Counted from the stretch's first letter, positions 49,597 through 58,300 are shown. The stretch is 64,000 nucleotides of DNA from Methylocystis iwaonis (GCF_027925385.1 NZ_AP027142.1:664001-728000), one strand, 5' to 3'. Program-made: numbers and translations. The notes: generated by a model not told the origin, from the sequence alone.

Positions 49597-50343
49597 GTGG
49601 CCAACGTTAGGATAAATGATAGTTTGCTAGCTCGGGCCGAACGCGCGGCGCTTGCGGCGCTGGTTCGTCGCTTGCCCGGCTGGACGACGCCGGACCATTT
49701 GACGGCGTTGGGATTGGTCGGGGCGGTTTTGACCTCGGCGGGCTTTATCGCTTGCTGGTGGACGAAATGGTTTCTCGTCGCCGTGGTTGCCGGGCTGGCG
49801 CTCAACTGGTTCGGTGATTCGCTCGATGGGACGCTTGCCCGCTATCGGCAGATCGAGCGCCATCATTACGGGTATTTTATCGATCATTCCGCCGATCTCA
49901 TCGCGCAGACGCTGATTGTCGTCGGCCTCGGCTTCTCTCCCTTCTTCACGATTCCATCCGCGCTTCTGGTCCTGTCGCTCTATCTTCTGATGAGCTCCTA
50001 CACCTATCTGCGCGTGGTTACCGAGAGCGTCCACCGCTTGTCCTATGGCGGGATGGGCGCGACGGAATTCCGTATTCTTGTCGCCGCATGGGCGCTCATC
50101 GCCGCCTGGGTCGGACCTGTTGTTTCCACCGGCCGGATCTATTCCTTCGTCGGCCTAGACGTCGTCATCGGCTTTCTCTCGGCCTGCACTTTCTGCGGCT
50201 TCGTCTGGATCGTGCGCAGCGACTTGAATCGCCTGCAGAAGGAGGAGCGCGCTGCTCAGAAAGCGTCATCCCCCGCCGCTGTTCGGCAGGAGCCCTTGTT
50301 CGATATTCCCGAAGTCGATTTGGCGGAACAGACAGCCCAGTAA
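49597..50343 (+). CDS. CDP-alcohol phosphatidyltransferase
   Basis: A 248-residue integral membrane enzyme with the intact family signature: DSLDGTLAR, then after nine residues GYFIDHSAD, which supplies the four metal-binding aspartates. It moves a phospho-alcohol group from a CDP-alcohol onto a second alcohol; the acceptor (inositol, glycerol-phosphate or another polyol) cannot be read. The GTG at 49597 has AGGAGGGAG just upstream; earlier in-frame ATGs have no such site. It is paralogous to the degenerate protein at 47264, with the export gene between them. Confidence 0.85.
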   Translation: MANVRINDSLLARAERAALAALVRRLPGWTTPDHLTALGLVGAVLTSAGFIACWWTKWFLVAVVAGLALNWFGDSLDGTLARYRQIERHHYGYFIDHSADLIAQTLIVVGLGFSPFFTIPSALLVLSLYLLMSSYTYLRVVTESVHRLSYGGMGATEFRILVAAWALIAAWVGPVVSTGRIYSFVGLDVVIGFLSACTFCGFVWIVRSDLNRLQKEERAAQKASSPAAVRQEPLFDIPEVDLAEQTAQ

Positions 50344-50376
50344 CGCCAACTCCGTTCGAGCAGCGCATTGGGGCCT

Positions 50377-50462
50377 GTCATTTCTGGCCGGCAAATAAAA
50401 TCCAGAGCCACAAATGCGCTGGTTTTGCCCGACCGCTCGATGCGCGAGCATGGGGAACGACG
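50377..50462. repeat. Decayed family C repeat
   Basis: Pieces of a family C element in order: GTCATTT, AATCCAGAGCCAC, GCGCTGGTTTTGC, GACCGCTCG and GGGGAACGAC. Many bases differ and the left arm is shortened. The gap 50344-50677 contains this remnant and an A/T-rich stretch (50520-50600) with no gene seen. Confidence 0.6.
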
Positions 50463-50677
50463 CCGAACCGATGGGCCTCGAATAATTGGGAATTCGAGAT
50501 CGAGCAGCGGCGGTCATTGACCTTTCGATCAATGCTCTGCTTTTTAGCAGATCCTCTTTTTTTCACTGCAACGCTCGAAAACCACACGCCCTATTTATAG
50601 AATGCCGAAGCGCAGAGACTTTGGTGGTGTTTCAATAGCGCCATTGGGCTGCGATAATGCTTTGGCGCTGGGGAAAC

Positions 50678-51688
50678 ATGTCTAATAATAGTCTTGTGCT
50701 GGTCACGGGCGCGAGCGGCTTCATTGGGGGCGCGGTCGTCCGGCTCTTGATTTCAAAGGGTCTTCCAGTGAGAGCCTTGGCTCGGACCTCGAGCATTCGC
50801 CAAAATATCCCCGACGCATGTGAGGTTTTCGAGGGCGACGTCACCGACGACGAGAGCGTCCGCGCGGCGATGCGCGGCGTCGGCCGCGTTTTCCACCTGG
50901 CGGCCGATTATCGCATTTGGGCCCCGGATCCGACATCGGTGTTCCGGGTAAATGTCCAGGGCGCCGAGATCGTGATGCGCGAAGCGATGCGCGCAGGCGT
51001 CGAGCGCGTCGTCCATACGAGCAGCGTCGCGACCCTCGCCGCGGCCAATGGCTGCGTCTGCACCGAGAACGACCGGCTCTCCCCGGAAAAAGCGATCGGC
51101 GCTTATAAACAAAGTAAAATTCTCTCGGAACATCTCGTCGAACGGATGGTCGAGAAAGAGGGGCTGCCGGCCGTTATCGTCTGCCCCTCGGCGCCTCTGG
51201 GGCCGGGCGACGTCAAGCCCACGCCGACCGGCCGAATCGTGTCCGAGGCCATGCGCGGGGCGATGCCCGCCTATGTCGAGACCGGGCTCAATATCGCGCA
51301 TGTGGATGACGTCGCCGCCGGCCACCTCGCCGCCATGGAGCGAGGCGAAATCGGCGAGCGTTATATCCTGGGCGGTGAAAACTTGACTTTGTGCGACTTG
51401 TTGACTGAAATTTCCCGTGTCACGGGCCGGCGTGGCCCACAGTTCAAACTGCCGGCGACCCCTCTGATGCCGCTGGCCTATGCCAATGAATGGGGCGCGC
51501 GCCTCTTAGGGTACGAGCCTTTTCTCCATTGCGATAGCCTGAAGATGTCCCGAACGCGCATGTTTTTCGACGATCAAAAAGCCCGCCGTGAGCTCGGTTA
51601 TACGACCCGGCCGGTGCAGCGCGCGGTGGAGGACGCCGTCGCCTGGTTTCGCGCCGCGCCGCGCCGTTCAGGTCGAAAGAGCGCATGA
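50678..51688 (+). CDS. hpnA: Hopanoid-associated sugar epimerase, HpnA-like
   Basis: A 336-residue short-chain-type (extended SDR) epimerase/dehydratase with the NAD-binding TGASGFIGG (10-18), and catalytic Tyr143 and Lys147 (GAYKQSK). The sequence closely follows HpnA proteins found with hopanoid synthesis genes (FHLAADYRIWAPDP is characteristic). It probably modifies a nucleotide sugar for a hopanoid or glycolipid head group. No squalene-hopene cyclase or other hpn gene is in the window. Its stop overlaps the next start (ATGA). Confidence 0.85.
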   Translation: MSNNSLVLVTGASGFIGGAVVRLLISKGLPVRALARTSSIRQNIPDACEVFEGDVTDDESVRAAMRGVGRVFHLAADYRIWAPDPTSVFRVNVQGAEIVMREAMRAGVERVVHTSSVATLAAANGCVCTENDRLSPEKAIGAYKQSKILSEHLVERMVEKEGLPAVIVCPSAPLGPGDVKPTPTGRIVSEAMRGAMPAYVETGLNIAHVDDVAAGHLAAMERGEIGERYILGGENLTLCDLLTEISRVTGRRGPQFKLPATPLMPLAYANEWGARLLGYEPFLHCDSLKMSRTRMFFDDQKARRELGYTTRPVQRAVEDAVAWFRAAPRRSGRKSA

Positions 51689-51981
51689 GTCGGTCGCTCG
51701 CGACCGCCGCGCAGATTATCTTTATTTTTCTCGCCCTGGCGGATCGTTGCGTCGCAGGGGAGAAGCCGAGCGGCTTCGATTTTTGCGCGCCGCCTTCGCG
51801 GCCCCTCTGCATCGACGCGCCTGTCGCCGAGGACGCCTGCGACGCGCAGGTGCAGGCCTTCATCAAGACGGTCTTCCGCTATCGCGAATGTCTGGACAAA
51901 GAGACGCAGCGGGCGGTGCGCGAAGCAAATGACGTGCTGGAAGCATGGAAATGCCGTACGGGCGCTCTGACGTGCCGCTGA
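51685..51981 (+). CDS. Small secreted Cys-rich protein
   Basis: A 98-residue protein with a signal-like N-terminus (AQIIFIFLALADRCVAG) and six cysteines in the mature part (34, 42, 52, 69, 90, 97). I recognise no family. It overlaps hpnA by four bases and the glycosyltransferase start by 37 bases, so the three are translated together. Its position suggests a periplasmic role linked to the sugar epimerase and glycosyltransferase; this is inference. Confidence 0.65.
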   Translation: MSRSLATAAQIIFIFLALADRCVAGEKPSGFDFCAPPSRPLCIDAPVAEDACDAQVQAFIKTVFRYRECLDKETQRAVREANDVLEAWKCRTGALTCR

Positions 51982-53279
51982 CCGACGCGGCGACGCCCGT
52001 CGTCTATGACGTCACCCGGCTCGTGACGCGCGGGCTCAATCCGTCGCCCAATGGAATTGATCGCGTCGATTTCGCGCTTGCCCGCCATTTTCTCGCAAAG
52101 GGCGCGACGCCGCTGGTTTGCACCGCCTTGGGGCCGCGCCTTTCCGACACGCAAAAAGCGCTCGCAACCCTCGAGGCGATCGAAGCCTATTGGCGCGAGG
52201 CGGCCGACGCCGACGAGGACGGTGTCTACCATTCCGTCGTTGCGGCTTTGGCGGGAGAGGGTGCTGGGCCGGACGCGATTCGCCTCGACCGCAAACCCGG
52301 CTTCGAGCGGGTGTCGCGCAACTGGCGCGCCTTGCGCGACTGGGCGTTTCATCTCGGCCGCTCAATCAGCGAGGCGCCCAATGGCGCCGTCTATTTCAAC
52401 GCCACGCAGTTCCTGCTTGACCGCCAGTGGTATGTGCGATGGCTGGAGGCGCGCCCGGATGTGAAGCCGGTGGCCTTCATCCATGATTTGCTTCCAGTCG
52501 ATCACCCGGAGTTTTTCCGTCCCATCGAGGCTACGCTGCATCCGCGCCGCAACCGCAATATCGCGCGAATGGCCGCGGGCGTGGTTTCGGCCTCGCGCGC
52601 CGTAGCCGAGCGATTCGCGGCTTTCGCAACCGAGAATGGCCGCGCGGATATTCCGGACTGCGTGGCGCCTTTGCCTGTTTCACCCGTTTTCGAGACGCCC
52701 TCGGCGTCGCCGGAGGCGCTGCGCGGGCGGGATTATTTCATCGTCTGCGGCACCATCGAGCCGCGCAAGAATCACCTTTTGTTGCTCAATGTCTGGCGCG
52801 AGCTCGCCAAGGGCGGCCCGGCGCCCAAGCTCATCGTCGTCGGCAAGCGCGGCTGGCTCAATGAGAATGTCGTCGACATGATGACCCGCTGCCCATCGTT
52901 GCGCGCGAGTGTCATCGAAGCAGGGGGGCTCTCGACGCCGGGGCTGCGTCGCCTGATGGCGGGCGCCCGCGCGCTGCTCATGCCCTCGTTCGGCGAAGGC
53001 TTCGGCCTTCCGGTGGCGGAGGCGCTGGCCGCGGGCGTTCCGGTCATCGCTTCAGATCTCGACGTCTTTCGAGAGCTGGGGGGCGATGCGCCCGATTTTC
53101 TCGATCCGCTCGACGGCCTTGGGTGGCTTCAAGCGGTGCGCGATTATAGGGGCCCGGATTCTCCTCGCCGCGCAGCGACTCTGGCGCGGATGAAAGCCTC
53201 AACGATCAAAAGCGATCCGTCGGATTTTTTCGAGACGATCGACCGGTTCGTCGCGACGATTGCGGCGAGAGCGAATTGA
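51945..53279 (+). CDS. GT4-family glycosyltransferase
   Basis: A 444-residue GT-B glycosyltransferase. The C-terminal donor domain has FIVCGTIEPRKNH, the loop IVVGKRGW and the EX7E motif in PSFGEGFGLPVAEALAAG. The N-terminal acceptor domain contains PVAFIHDLLPVDHPE. It moves a sugar from a nucleotide donor in the cytoplasm and, from context, may build an envelope glycan or glycolipid. The stop is 13 bases from the convergent lipocalin-like gene. Confidence 0.88.
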   Translation: MEMPYGRSDVPLTDAATPVVYDVTRLVTRGLNPSPNGIDRVDFALARHFLAKGATPLVCTALGPRLSDTQKALATLEAIEAYWREAADADEDGVYHSVVAALAGEGAGPDAIRLDRKPGFERVSRNWRALRDWAFHLGRSISEAPNGAVYFNATQFLLDRQWYVRWLEARPDVKPVAFIHDLLPVDHPEFFRPIEATLHPRRNRNIARMAAGVVSASRAVAERFAAFATENGRADIPDCVAPLPVSPVFETPSASPEALRGRDYFIVCGTIEPRKNHLLLLNVWRELAKGGPAPKLIVVGKRGWLNENVVDMMTRCPSLRASVIEAGGLSTPGLRRLMAGARALLMPSFGEGFGLPVAEALAAGVPVIASDLDVFRELGGDAPDFLDPLDGLGWLQAVRDYRGPDSPRRAATLARMKASTIKSDPSDFFETIDRFVATIAARAN

Positions 53280-53292
53280 CGAACAGCAAGGC

Positions 53293-54369
53293 TCAGTAAC
53301 CCGTCATCTCCAGATAGCCCTCGCCGGCTTGCGAGCCTTGGAATGAGATGGGCCCTTCCCAGTAAGCCCAATTCCCTCCCATCCAGCTTTTGGGGTTGAG
53401 CGGCGTTGTTTCTATGTCGAGGCCGCGGCTCTTTATTTGCACGCGCCAGCGCGTCGGCAGGCTATGCGCGCCGATCGCCGTCTGCGCCAGCGGCGTGAGC
53501 GAAATTTCGTCGGCCGCAAGCAGCGTCGTGGCGCCGTCTGCCGAAATCCAATTGCCCGAGACATAGTCGCGCGGGCCGCGGAAACGGAAGAGCATGAGCG
53601 CGTCGCCATTGGTGAGATGCAAAGAGAACCAATCCCAACCTTTTTGATCGGGCGCGAGCGTCTGGCTGCTCCACTCGCGGTCCATCCAGGCGCGCCCCGT
53701 GACTGCGATGTCGCGTCCATGCAGTTTCAGCGTTCCGCCGACAGAGAAGAAAGGCTGGCTGTAATAATGCGAGGCTTGGCCCGTTTCGGCTTTTTGGCTG
53801 AAACCGGCGTCGCCTTGCAATACGAAAGGCCCGCCGCGTGTGAGATCGAGCGAATAGGAAAACTCAGGCGCGTGCGCAACAACGCGCGCCTCGCCGAAGT
53901 CGGCGCCCTGCGCCTCGAAAGACCAATCGTCGATATAGGCCTTGAACGGGTCGGCCTCGACGCCCGCCGTTCCAACGCCGCCACGCGCTTTGGTCTCCGC
54001 GAAGAAATGCTCGTTCGCGCTGGTGACGGCGGCATGCGCCATCCACACATTGCGGTCGTCCCAACCTTCGTTCTGTTGGCGCGGCGGCTCGAGGCCGAAG
54101 CGAAAGAGCGTCCATTGCATGCCATAGGCAGCCCCGTCGGCGCCATCCAGATTGGCGGTGAGATACCACCATTCGGTGCGAAAGCGCGGATGCGCGCCAT
54201 GGTCTTTCGGGAAGACGATCGGCGTTCCGCGTTTCGGCAGGTCAAAGCCTGGCGCCGCGTCGCCGAGCCCGCCATAGCTTTGCGCCATCGCGGAGGCGGG
54301 CAAGAAAGCGAGGAGGAACGCCAGGAGCTTACGCGTCGCGGTCGAGCGGCCTAACCCGGGGGGCGTCAT
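53293..54369 (-). CDS. Secreted lipocalin-like protein (AttH/CrtC family)
   Basis: A 358-residue protein with a signal peptide (KLLAFLLAFLPASAMA) and the double-lipocalin fold of AttH/CrtC-like proteins: FRTEWWYLTANL, WMAHAAVTS and the later AWMDREWSSQ are diagnostic. It is expected to be periplasmic and to bind a hydrophobic ligand. With the upstream permease and ATPase it forms a trio like attEFGH-type ABC systems. The ATG at 54369 is inside the end of a family C repeat, and no other in-frame ATG gives a signal peptide. Confidence 0.85.
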   Translation of the reverse strand: MTPPGLGRSTATRKLLAFLLAFLPASAMAQSYGGLGDAAPGFDLPKRGTPIVFPKDHGAHPRFRTEWWYLTANLDGADGAAYGMQWTLFRFGLEPPRQQNEGWDDRNVWMAHAAVTSANEHFFAETKARGGVGTAGVEADPFKAYIDDWSFEAQGADFGEARVVAHAPEFSYSLDLTRGGPFVLQGDAGFSQKAETGQASHYYSQPFFSVGGTLKLHGRDIAVTGRAWMDREWSSQTLAPDQKGWDWFSLHLTNGDALMLFRFRGPRDYVSGNWISADGATTLLAADEISLTPLAQTAIGAHSLPTRWRVQIKSRGLDIETTPLNPKSWMGGNWAYWEGPISFQGSQAGEGYLEMTGY

Positions 54370-54467
54370 TCCCGACGGGCCGGAGGCCCGATCGGGAATC
54401 CAGAGCCACATTGGCGGCTTTGCTCTGGATTCCCGATCGCTCGCTTGCGCGAGCGTCGGGAATGACA
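54365..54467. repeat. Family C palindromic repeat, copy 3
   Basis: A 103-bp copy with ends GTCATTCCCG and CGGGAATGAC, left arm GGGCCGGAGGCCC and right arm GCTCGCTTGCGCGAGC. Its left end supplies the CAT that is the minus-strand start codon of the lipocalin-like gene. Confidence 0.9.
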
Positions 54468-54511
54468 CCGTGGCTTGCAACCAAACGTTGCTATTGCGGA
54501 TCGACAACGCC

Positions 54512-56989
54512 CTAGCGTTCATTGGCGAACACCTTCAACAGATCGACAGGCGCGCTGCGCGCCAGACGCAGGGCGGGGATCGTCGCCGCAAAAAGCGCGG
54601 TGAGGAGCGCGACGACGAAGACCGCGCCCCACTGCAACGGAAAGACATGCATCGGCAGGCGCCAGCCGAAGGCGGCGACATTGACGATGGCGACGAGGCT
54701 CCAGGTCATGAAGAGGCCGAGCGGAATCGCGATCAGCGCCGCGCCCGACGCAAACAGCATCATGCGCAACAGCTCGAGCCCGGCGAGCCGCCGGCGCGTG
54801 ACGCCAATCGCCCACACCGGCGCAATATGCCCGAGCCGTAGATTGCTCAGCGTCAGCAGGCTTGCAAAGAGCGCAATCGCCGCGACGATGAGGGTGAGCG
54901 TGTTAAGCGCCGTGGTGACGGTGAAGGTGCGCTCGAAAATATTGGTCGAGATTTTCTTGATCCCGGCATTGTCGACGAGGCGTGCGAGCTTTGGTCCGAA
55001 GCGCGTCTGCATCTTTTCCATCAAGGGCGCGACATCCACTGGCGCCACGCGCAGAGAATAATGCACGCCGGAGGCGTCCGAGAAATGCTGGGCAAGCTTC
55101 GCATGGTCGATGCGCAATTGCCCTTTTGGATTGCCGTAATCTGGGAAGACGCCAACGACCTTCGCGCGCCAAACGCCCTGCGGCGTGTCTTGCGGCGTTG
55201 GAATGTCGAGCATGGCGCCGAGGCCGATTTTCAGGCGCCGCGCGAGCTGTTCGCTGATGAGCGCGGCGTCTTCTTCGTGCAATGCGCGCCAGGCGTCCGC
55301 GCCGCCTTCGAGCAGGGTGAAATGCGCGGAATAGGTTTCATGCGGCGCCAAGCCGATGATTTCGACGGGCCAGTCGGAAATGCGCGTCTTCGTGCGCCAG
55401 ACAGGTAGAATGGCGGCGATCTCCGGCTGCTCCTTCGCCCAGGCTTCGATCTCGCGCGCGTCGGCGGGCGTTGCGGCTTCGAAATAAACTTCCGCGATGA
55501 GGCGCTGATCGAGCCAGCCCGTGAAAGTCTGGCGGAATCCTTCGACCATGCCGCCGACGCCGATATTGGTCGCGAGTGCAAGAAGCAGCGCCGTCAAAGC
55601 GAGCGAGAGACCGGCGATCTCCTGCCGGCCATCCGCAAAGAACCAGCGCGCGAGCGGGCGCTGGGCAAGGCTCTCGCCGATCCATAGGATCGCCGCGAGC
55701 GCCACGGGCAGGAAGAGCGCCGCGGCGAGCAGCGCGAGCGCGATGACGGCGAAGCCCATCGCGAGCCCTTCGGCGAAAGAATAGGCGAGCGTCGCGCCGA
55801 CGAGCGCGAGCGCCGCAAGCGCAGCCTGTCGGCGCAGATAGCGGTGGTGCGCATCGCGCCAGGCCATCGGCCGCGCCACCGAAAGCACGGGCAGCCGCAG
55901 AGTCTTCGATAGGCCGCTGCCCGCCGCGAGCAGCGCGCCGGCGCCGGCCATGCCGAGACCCGAAAGCCACCAGCGCGCGTCGAGCGCCAACTGTCCTGGA
56001 AGCTGCGCGCCATAAAGCCCTTCGAGGCTCGCGGCGACATCCGGCAGCAGCGCGGCCGCAATGAAATAACCGCCGACGACGCCGAGCCCGCCCGCAAGAA
56101 GGGTGAAGGCCGCAAGCTCGCAAAACAATGCGGCGACGAGCGCGCGAATCGAGACGCCGAGCGCGCGCAAGGTGCGCACCATCGGTAGGCGTTGCTCGAA
56201 CGCCAGCCCGAAAGAGGCGTTGACGATGAAGAAGCCGACGAGAAAAGCCAGCAGGCCAAAGGCGGTGAGATTGAGATGGAAACTATCGGTGAGGCGCGAG
56301 AGATCGGTCTCCTCGTCCGGCTCGACGAGTCGCAGCGAGTCGCCGGCAACCTCCGTCAGCCGCGTGGGATCGAGCCGGGTTTGAGGCGGCAGGATCAGCC
56401 GCGAGAGGCGCAACGGCTTGTCGAGCGCCTTTTGTGCGACGCCGATGTCGACGATGACGGCGCCGGGCGGGGCGGCGTCGATGGCGTAGACGGGCGGTAG
56501 CGTAAAGCCGCGCTCCGTCACGATCCGCGCGCCCTCCGAGATGTGAAGGTCGCTCAAGGTCTGCGGGGCGGCGAAACTGCGGCCCTCGCCGGTGAGAATA
56601 TTCGTCGCCTCCTTGCTCTCGCGCAGCGGCGCGAGCGTCGTTGCGGCGGGAAGCGTGACGGGCTCTATGCCGATCAGCCGAATAGTCCGCGCGCCGATCC
56701 GCGTTGTTCCTTCGAGCGCCGGTGAAACCTTCACCCCGGCGCGGCGCAGCGTCACGAAGAGCGACTGCGGAAAGAGCCCGCCTCTTGCCGAAACGATATT
56801 CTGCGCGCCGCCGCCGGTGAACACGGCCGCCGCGTCGTCGTAGCTCTTGCGCGCCTGGGCGTTCAGCGCCTGCACGCCGCTCCACAGCGCGGTGGCGATG
56901 GCGAGACCGAGCACGAGCATGGCGAGATTGGCGGGGTGGCGGCGCCAATGGCTGAGCAAAGCCGCCAGCGCGAAAAGCGTCTGCCTCAT
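54512..56989 (-). CDS. FtsX/MacB-type ABC transporter permease
   Basis: An 825-residue permease with two FtsX-like membrane modules. A first helix (about 18-40) precedes a large periplasmic domain (about 45-235), then three helices (245-330), a central helix cluster (390-485), a second soluble domain (490-680) and three C-terminal helices with the end ARSAPVDLLKVFANE. Such proteins transfer force from the ATPase to periplasmic or outer-membrane lipid or lipoprotein substrates. The start overlaps the ATPase stop. Confidence 0.88.
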   Translation of the reverse strand: MRQTLFALAALLSHWRRHPANLAMLVLGLAIATALWSGVQALNAQARKSYDDAAAVFTGGGAQNIVSARGGLFPQSLFVTLRRAGVKVSPALEGTTRIGARTIRLIGIEPVTLPAATTLAPLRESKEATNILTGEGRSFAAPQTLSDLHISEGARIVTERGFTLPPVYAIDAAPPGAVIVDIGVAQKALDKPLRLSRLILPPQTRLDPTRLTEVAGDSLRLVEPDEETDLSRLTDSFHLNLTAFGLLAFLVGFFIVNASFGLAFEQRLPMVRTLRALGVSIRALVAALFCELAAFTLLAGGLGVVGGYFIAAALLPDVAASLEGLYGAQLPGQLALDARWWLSGLGMAGAGALLAAGSGLSKTLRLPVLSVARPMAWRDAHHRYLRRQAALAALALVGATLAYSFAEGLAMGFAVIALALLAAALFLPVALAAILWIGESLAQRPLARWFFADGRQEIAGLSLALTALLLALATNIGVGGMVEGFRQTFTGWLDQRLIAEVYFEAATPADAREIEAWAKEQPEIAAILPVWRTKTRISDWPVEIIGLAPHETYSAHFTLLEGGADAWRALHEEDAALISEQLARRLKIGLGAMLDIPTPQDTPQGVWRAKVVGVFPDYGNPKGQLRIDHAKLAQHFSDASGVHYSLRVAPVDVAPLMEKMQTRFGPKLARLVDNAGIKKISTNIFERTFTVTTALNTLTLIVAAIALFASLLTLSNLRLGHIAPVWAIGVTRRRLAGLELLRMMLFASGAALIAIPLGLFMTWSLVAIVNVAAFGWRLPMHVFPLQWGAVFVVALLTALFAATIPALRLARSAPVDLLKVFANER

Positions 56990-57669
56990 GATGTCGCGAG
57001 CGCTCCGGCGACGAGCCTCTCCCGGCGCGACAAAAGCGCGGCGAGACGCGCGCTATGGGTGACCATGAGAAAGGCGCAGCCCGTCTCGGCGACGAGCTCC
57101 AGCGTCAACGCCAAGACAGCGTCACCCGCCGCTTCGTCGAGATTGCCGGTCGGCTCGTCGGCCAGCAGAAGCTGCGGCCGCGCCGCCAGCGCCCGTCCGA
57201 CGGCGACGCGCTGCTGCTGTCCGCCCGAAAGCTGCTCGGGATAGCGCGAGACGAGATCGTCGAGGCCGAGGCGATGCGTCAGTCGCGCCTGCCATTGTGG
57301 ATCGAGCCGTCCTGCGAGCCGGGCCTGAAAGGCGAGGTTTTCGGCGACGGTGAGGCTCGCTATAAGATTGAACTGCTGGAAGACGACGCCGATCGTCTCG
57401 CGGCGCAGCGCGGCGCGCGCATGTTCCGACAGCCCTGTGACATTGATCCCATCGAGGAGGATTTCGCCGCCATCGGCGTCGTCCAGCGCGCCGATCAAAT
57501 GCAGCAACGTGCTTTTTCCGCTACCCGACTCCCCCATGAGCGCGAGCGTCTCGCCCGCTGCGAGCGAGAGGTCGACGCCCCGCAGCACGGGCAGCGCGCC
57601 TTGCGGCGTCGCGTAGGATTTACGCAAATTGACGACGCGCAGCAGCGGGGCTGAAAGCGTGTCCAGCAA
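56986..57669 (-). CDS. LolD/MacB-type ABC transporter ATPase
   Basis: A 227-residue ATPase with Walker A GESGSGKST, signature LSGGQQQRVAVGRAL and Walker B LLLADEPTGNLD, the family form of LolD and MacB ATPases. It powers the FtsX-type permease encoded next. I use a TTG at 57669 with GAGG five bases upstream; an ATG at 57738 is inside the loop of a 14-bp palindrome and gives an untypical extension. Confidence 0.88.
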   Translation of the reverse strand: MLDTLSAPLLRVVNLRKSYATPQGALPVLRGVDLSLAAGETLALMGESGSGKSTLLHLIGALDDADGGEILLDGINVTGLSEHARAALRRETIGVVFQQFNLIASLTVAENLAFQARLAGRLDPQWQARLTHRLGLDDLVSRYPEQLSGGQQQRVAVGRALAARPQLLLADEPTGNLDEAAGDAVLALTLELVAETGCAFLMVTHSARLAALLSRRERLVAGALATS

Positions 57670-57713
57670 GGCCGCCTCAGTGCGGATCGACGGAGCGTGC
57701 AAGCGAAAGGCCT

Positions 57714-57749
57714 CTATATGATGGTTGCGGGAGCCCAACCATCATATAG
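57714..57749. promoter_or_regulatory. 14-bp perfect inverted repeat before the ABC trio
   Basis: CTATATGATGGTTG and CAACCATCATATAG flank eight bases. It lies between the TPR-like gene and the ATPase on the same strand. It may be a transcription factor site or the end of the upstream transcript; there is no T-run. Confidence 0.5.
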
Positions 57750-57778
57750 GCGAAAGCGTCTCGCTGCGCCCGTCGCAT

Positions 57779-58300
57779 TTACGACAATCGCGGAGAATGC
57801 ATCCCGCTCGCGCCAGCCGCTCCTTCCGCAAGCGCCGCGATGACCGGCCAGCCGACGCTTCCCGCCGGATCGACGATCGAGAGGATCTTGAGCTGCGCAT
57901 CCGCCGTGCTGCGGTCGCCGCGTTTCAGCTCGATGAAGGTCAGGGCCTTCAGCGTAAAGAGCGCAAATCGCGCCGGGCCGTCCGTATGAGATTGGCCTGC
58001 CGGCCAGAATCTGGGATCGTCAGGCCAGCCGGCCTGGCGCGCCGCCTCACGCATGCCATCCAGCGCGGCGGCTTTGGCGGTTTCGAGATTGCCCATATAG
58101 GTGTGGATTTTATACAGGCAGAAATAGGCGGCGAGCGCTTCGGGCGCGAGGTCCAGCGCTTGTCGAAACAAGCGATCCGCGCGCGCTTTGTCGCTGCGAT
58201 AGGCGACGACGCCCTGCTGCAGCAATGTGTCTACCGGCCCCGGCAGGGTCCCGAAATCGACGCCCTCCACCTCGCGAAAAATATCCATATCGGCGGCCAT
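57779..58300 (-). CDS. TPR-like hypothetical protein
   Basis: A protein of about 173 residues with helical pairs resembling tetratricopeptide repeats (LLQQGVVAYRSDKARADRLF, then LAAYFCLYKIHTYMGNLETA). No signal or membrane helix is seen. The start is uncertain among ATGs at 58300 and 58288. A structural or scaffolding role is likely, but no partner can be named from context. Confidence 0.6.
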   Translation of the reverse strand: MAADMDIFREVEGVDFGTLPGPVDTLLQQGVVAYRSDKARADRLFRQALDLAPEALAAYFCLYKIHTYMGNLETAKAAALDGMREAARQAGWPDDPRFWPAGQSHTDGPARFALFTLKALTFIELKRGDRSTADAQLKILSIVDPAGSVGWPVIAALAEGAAGASGMHSPRLS

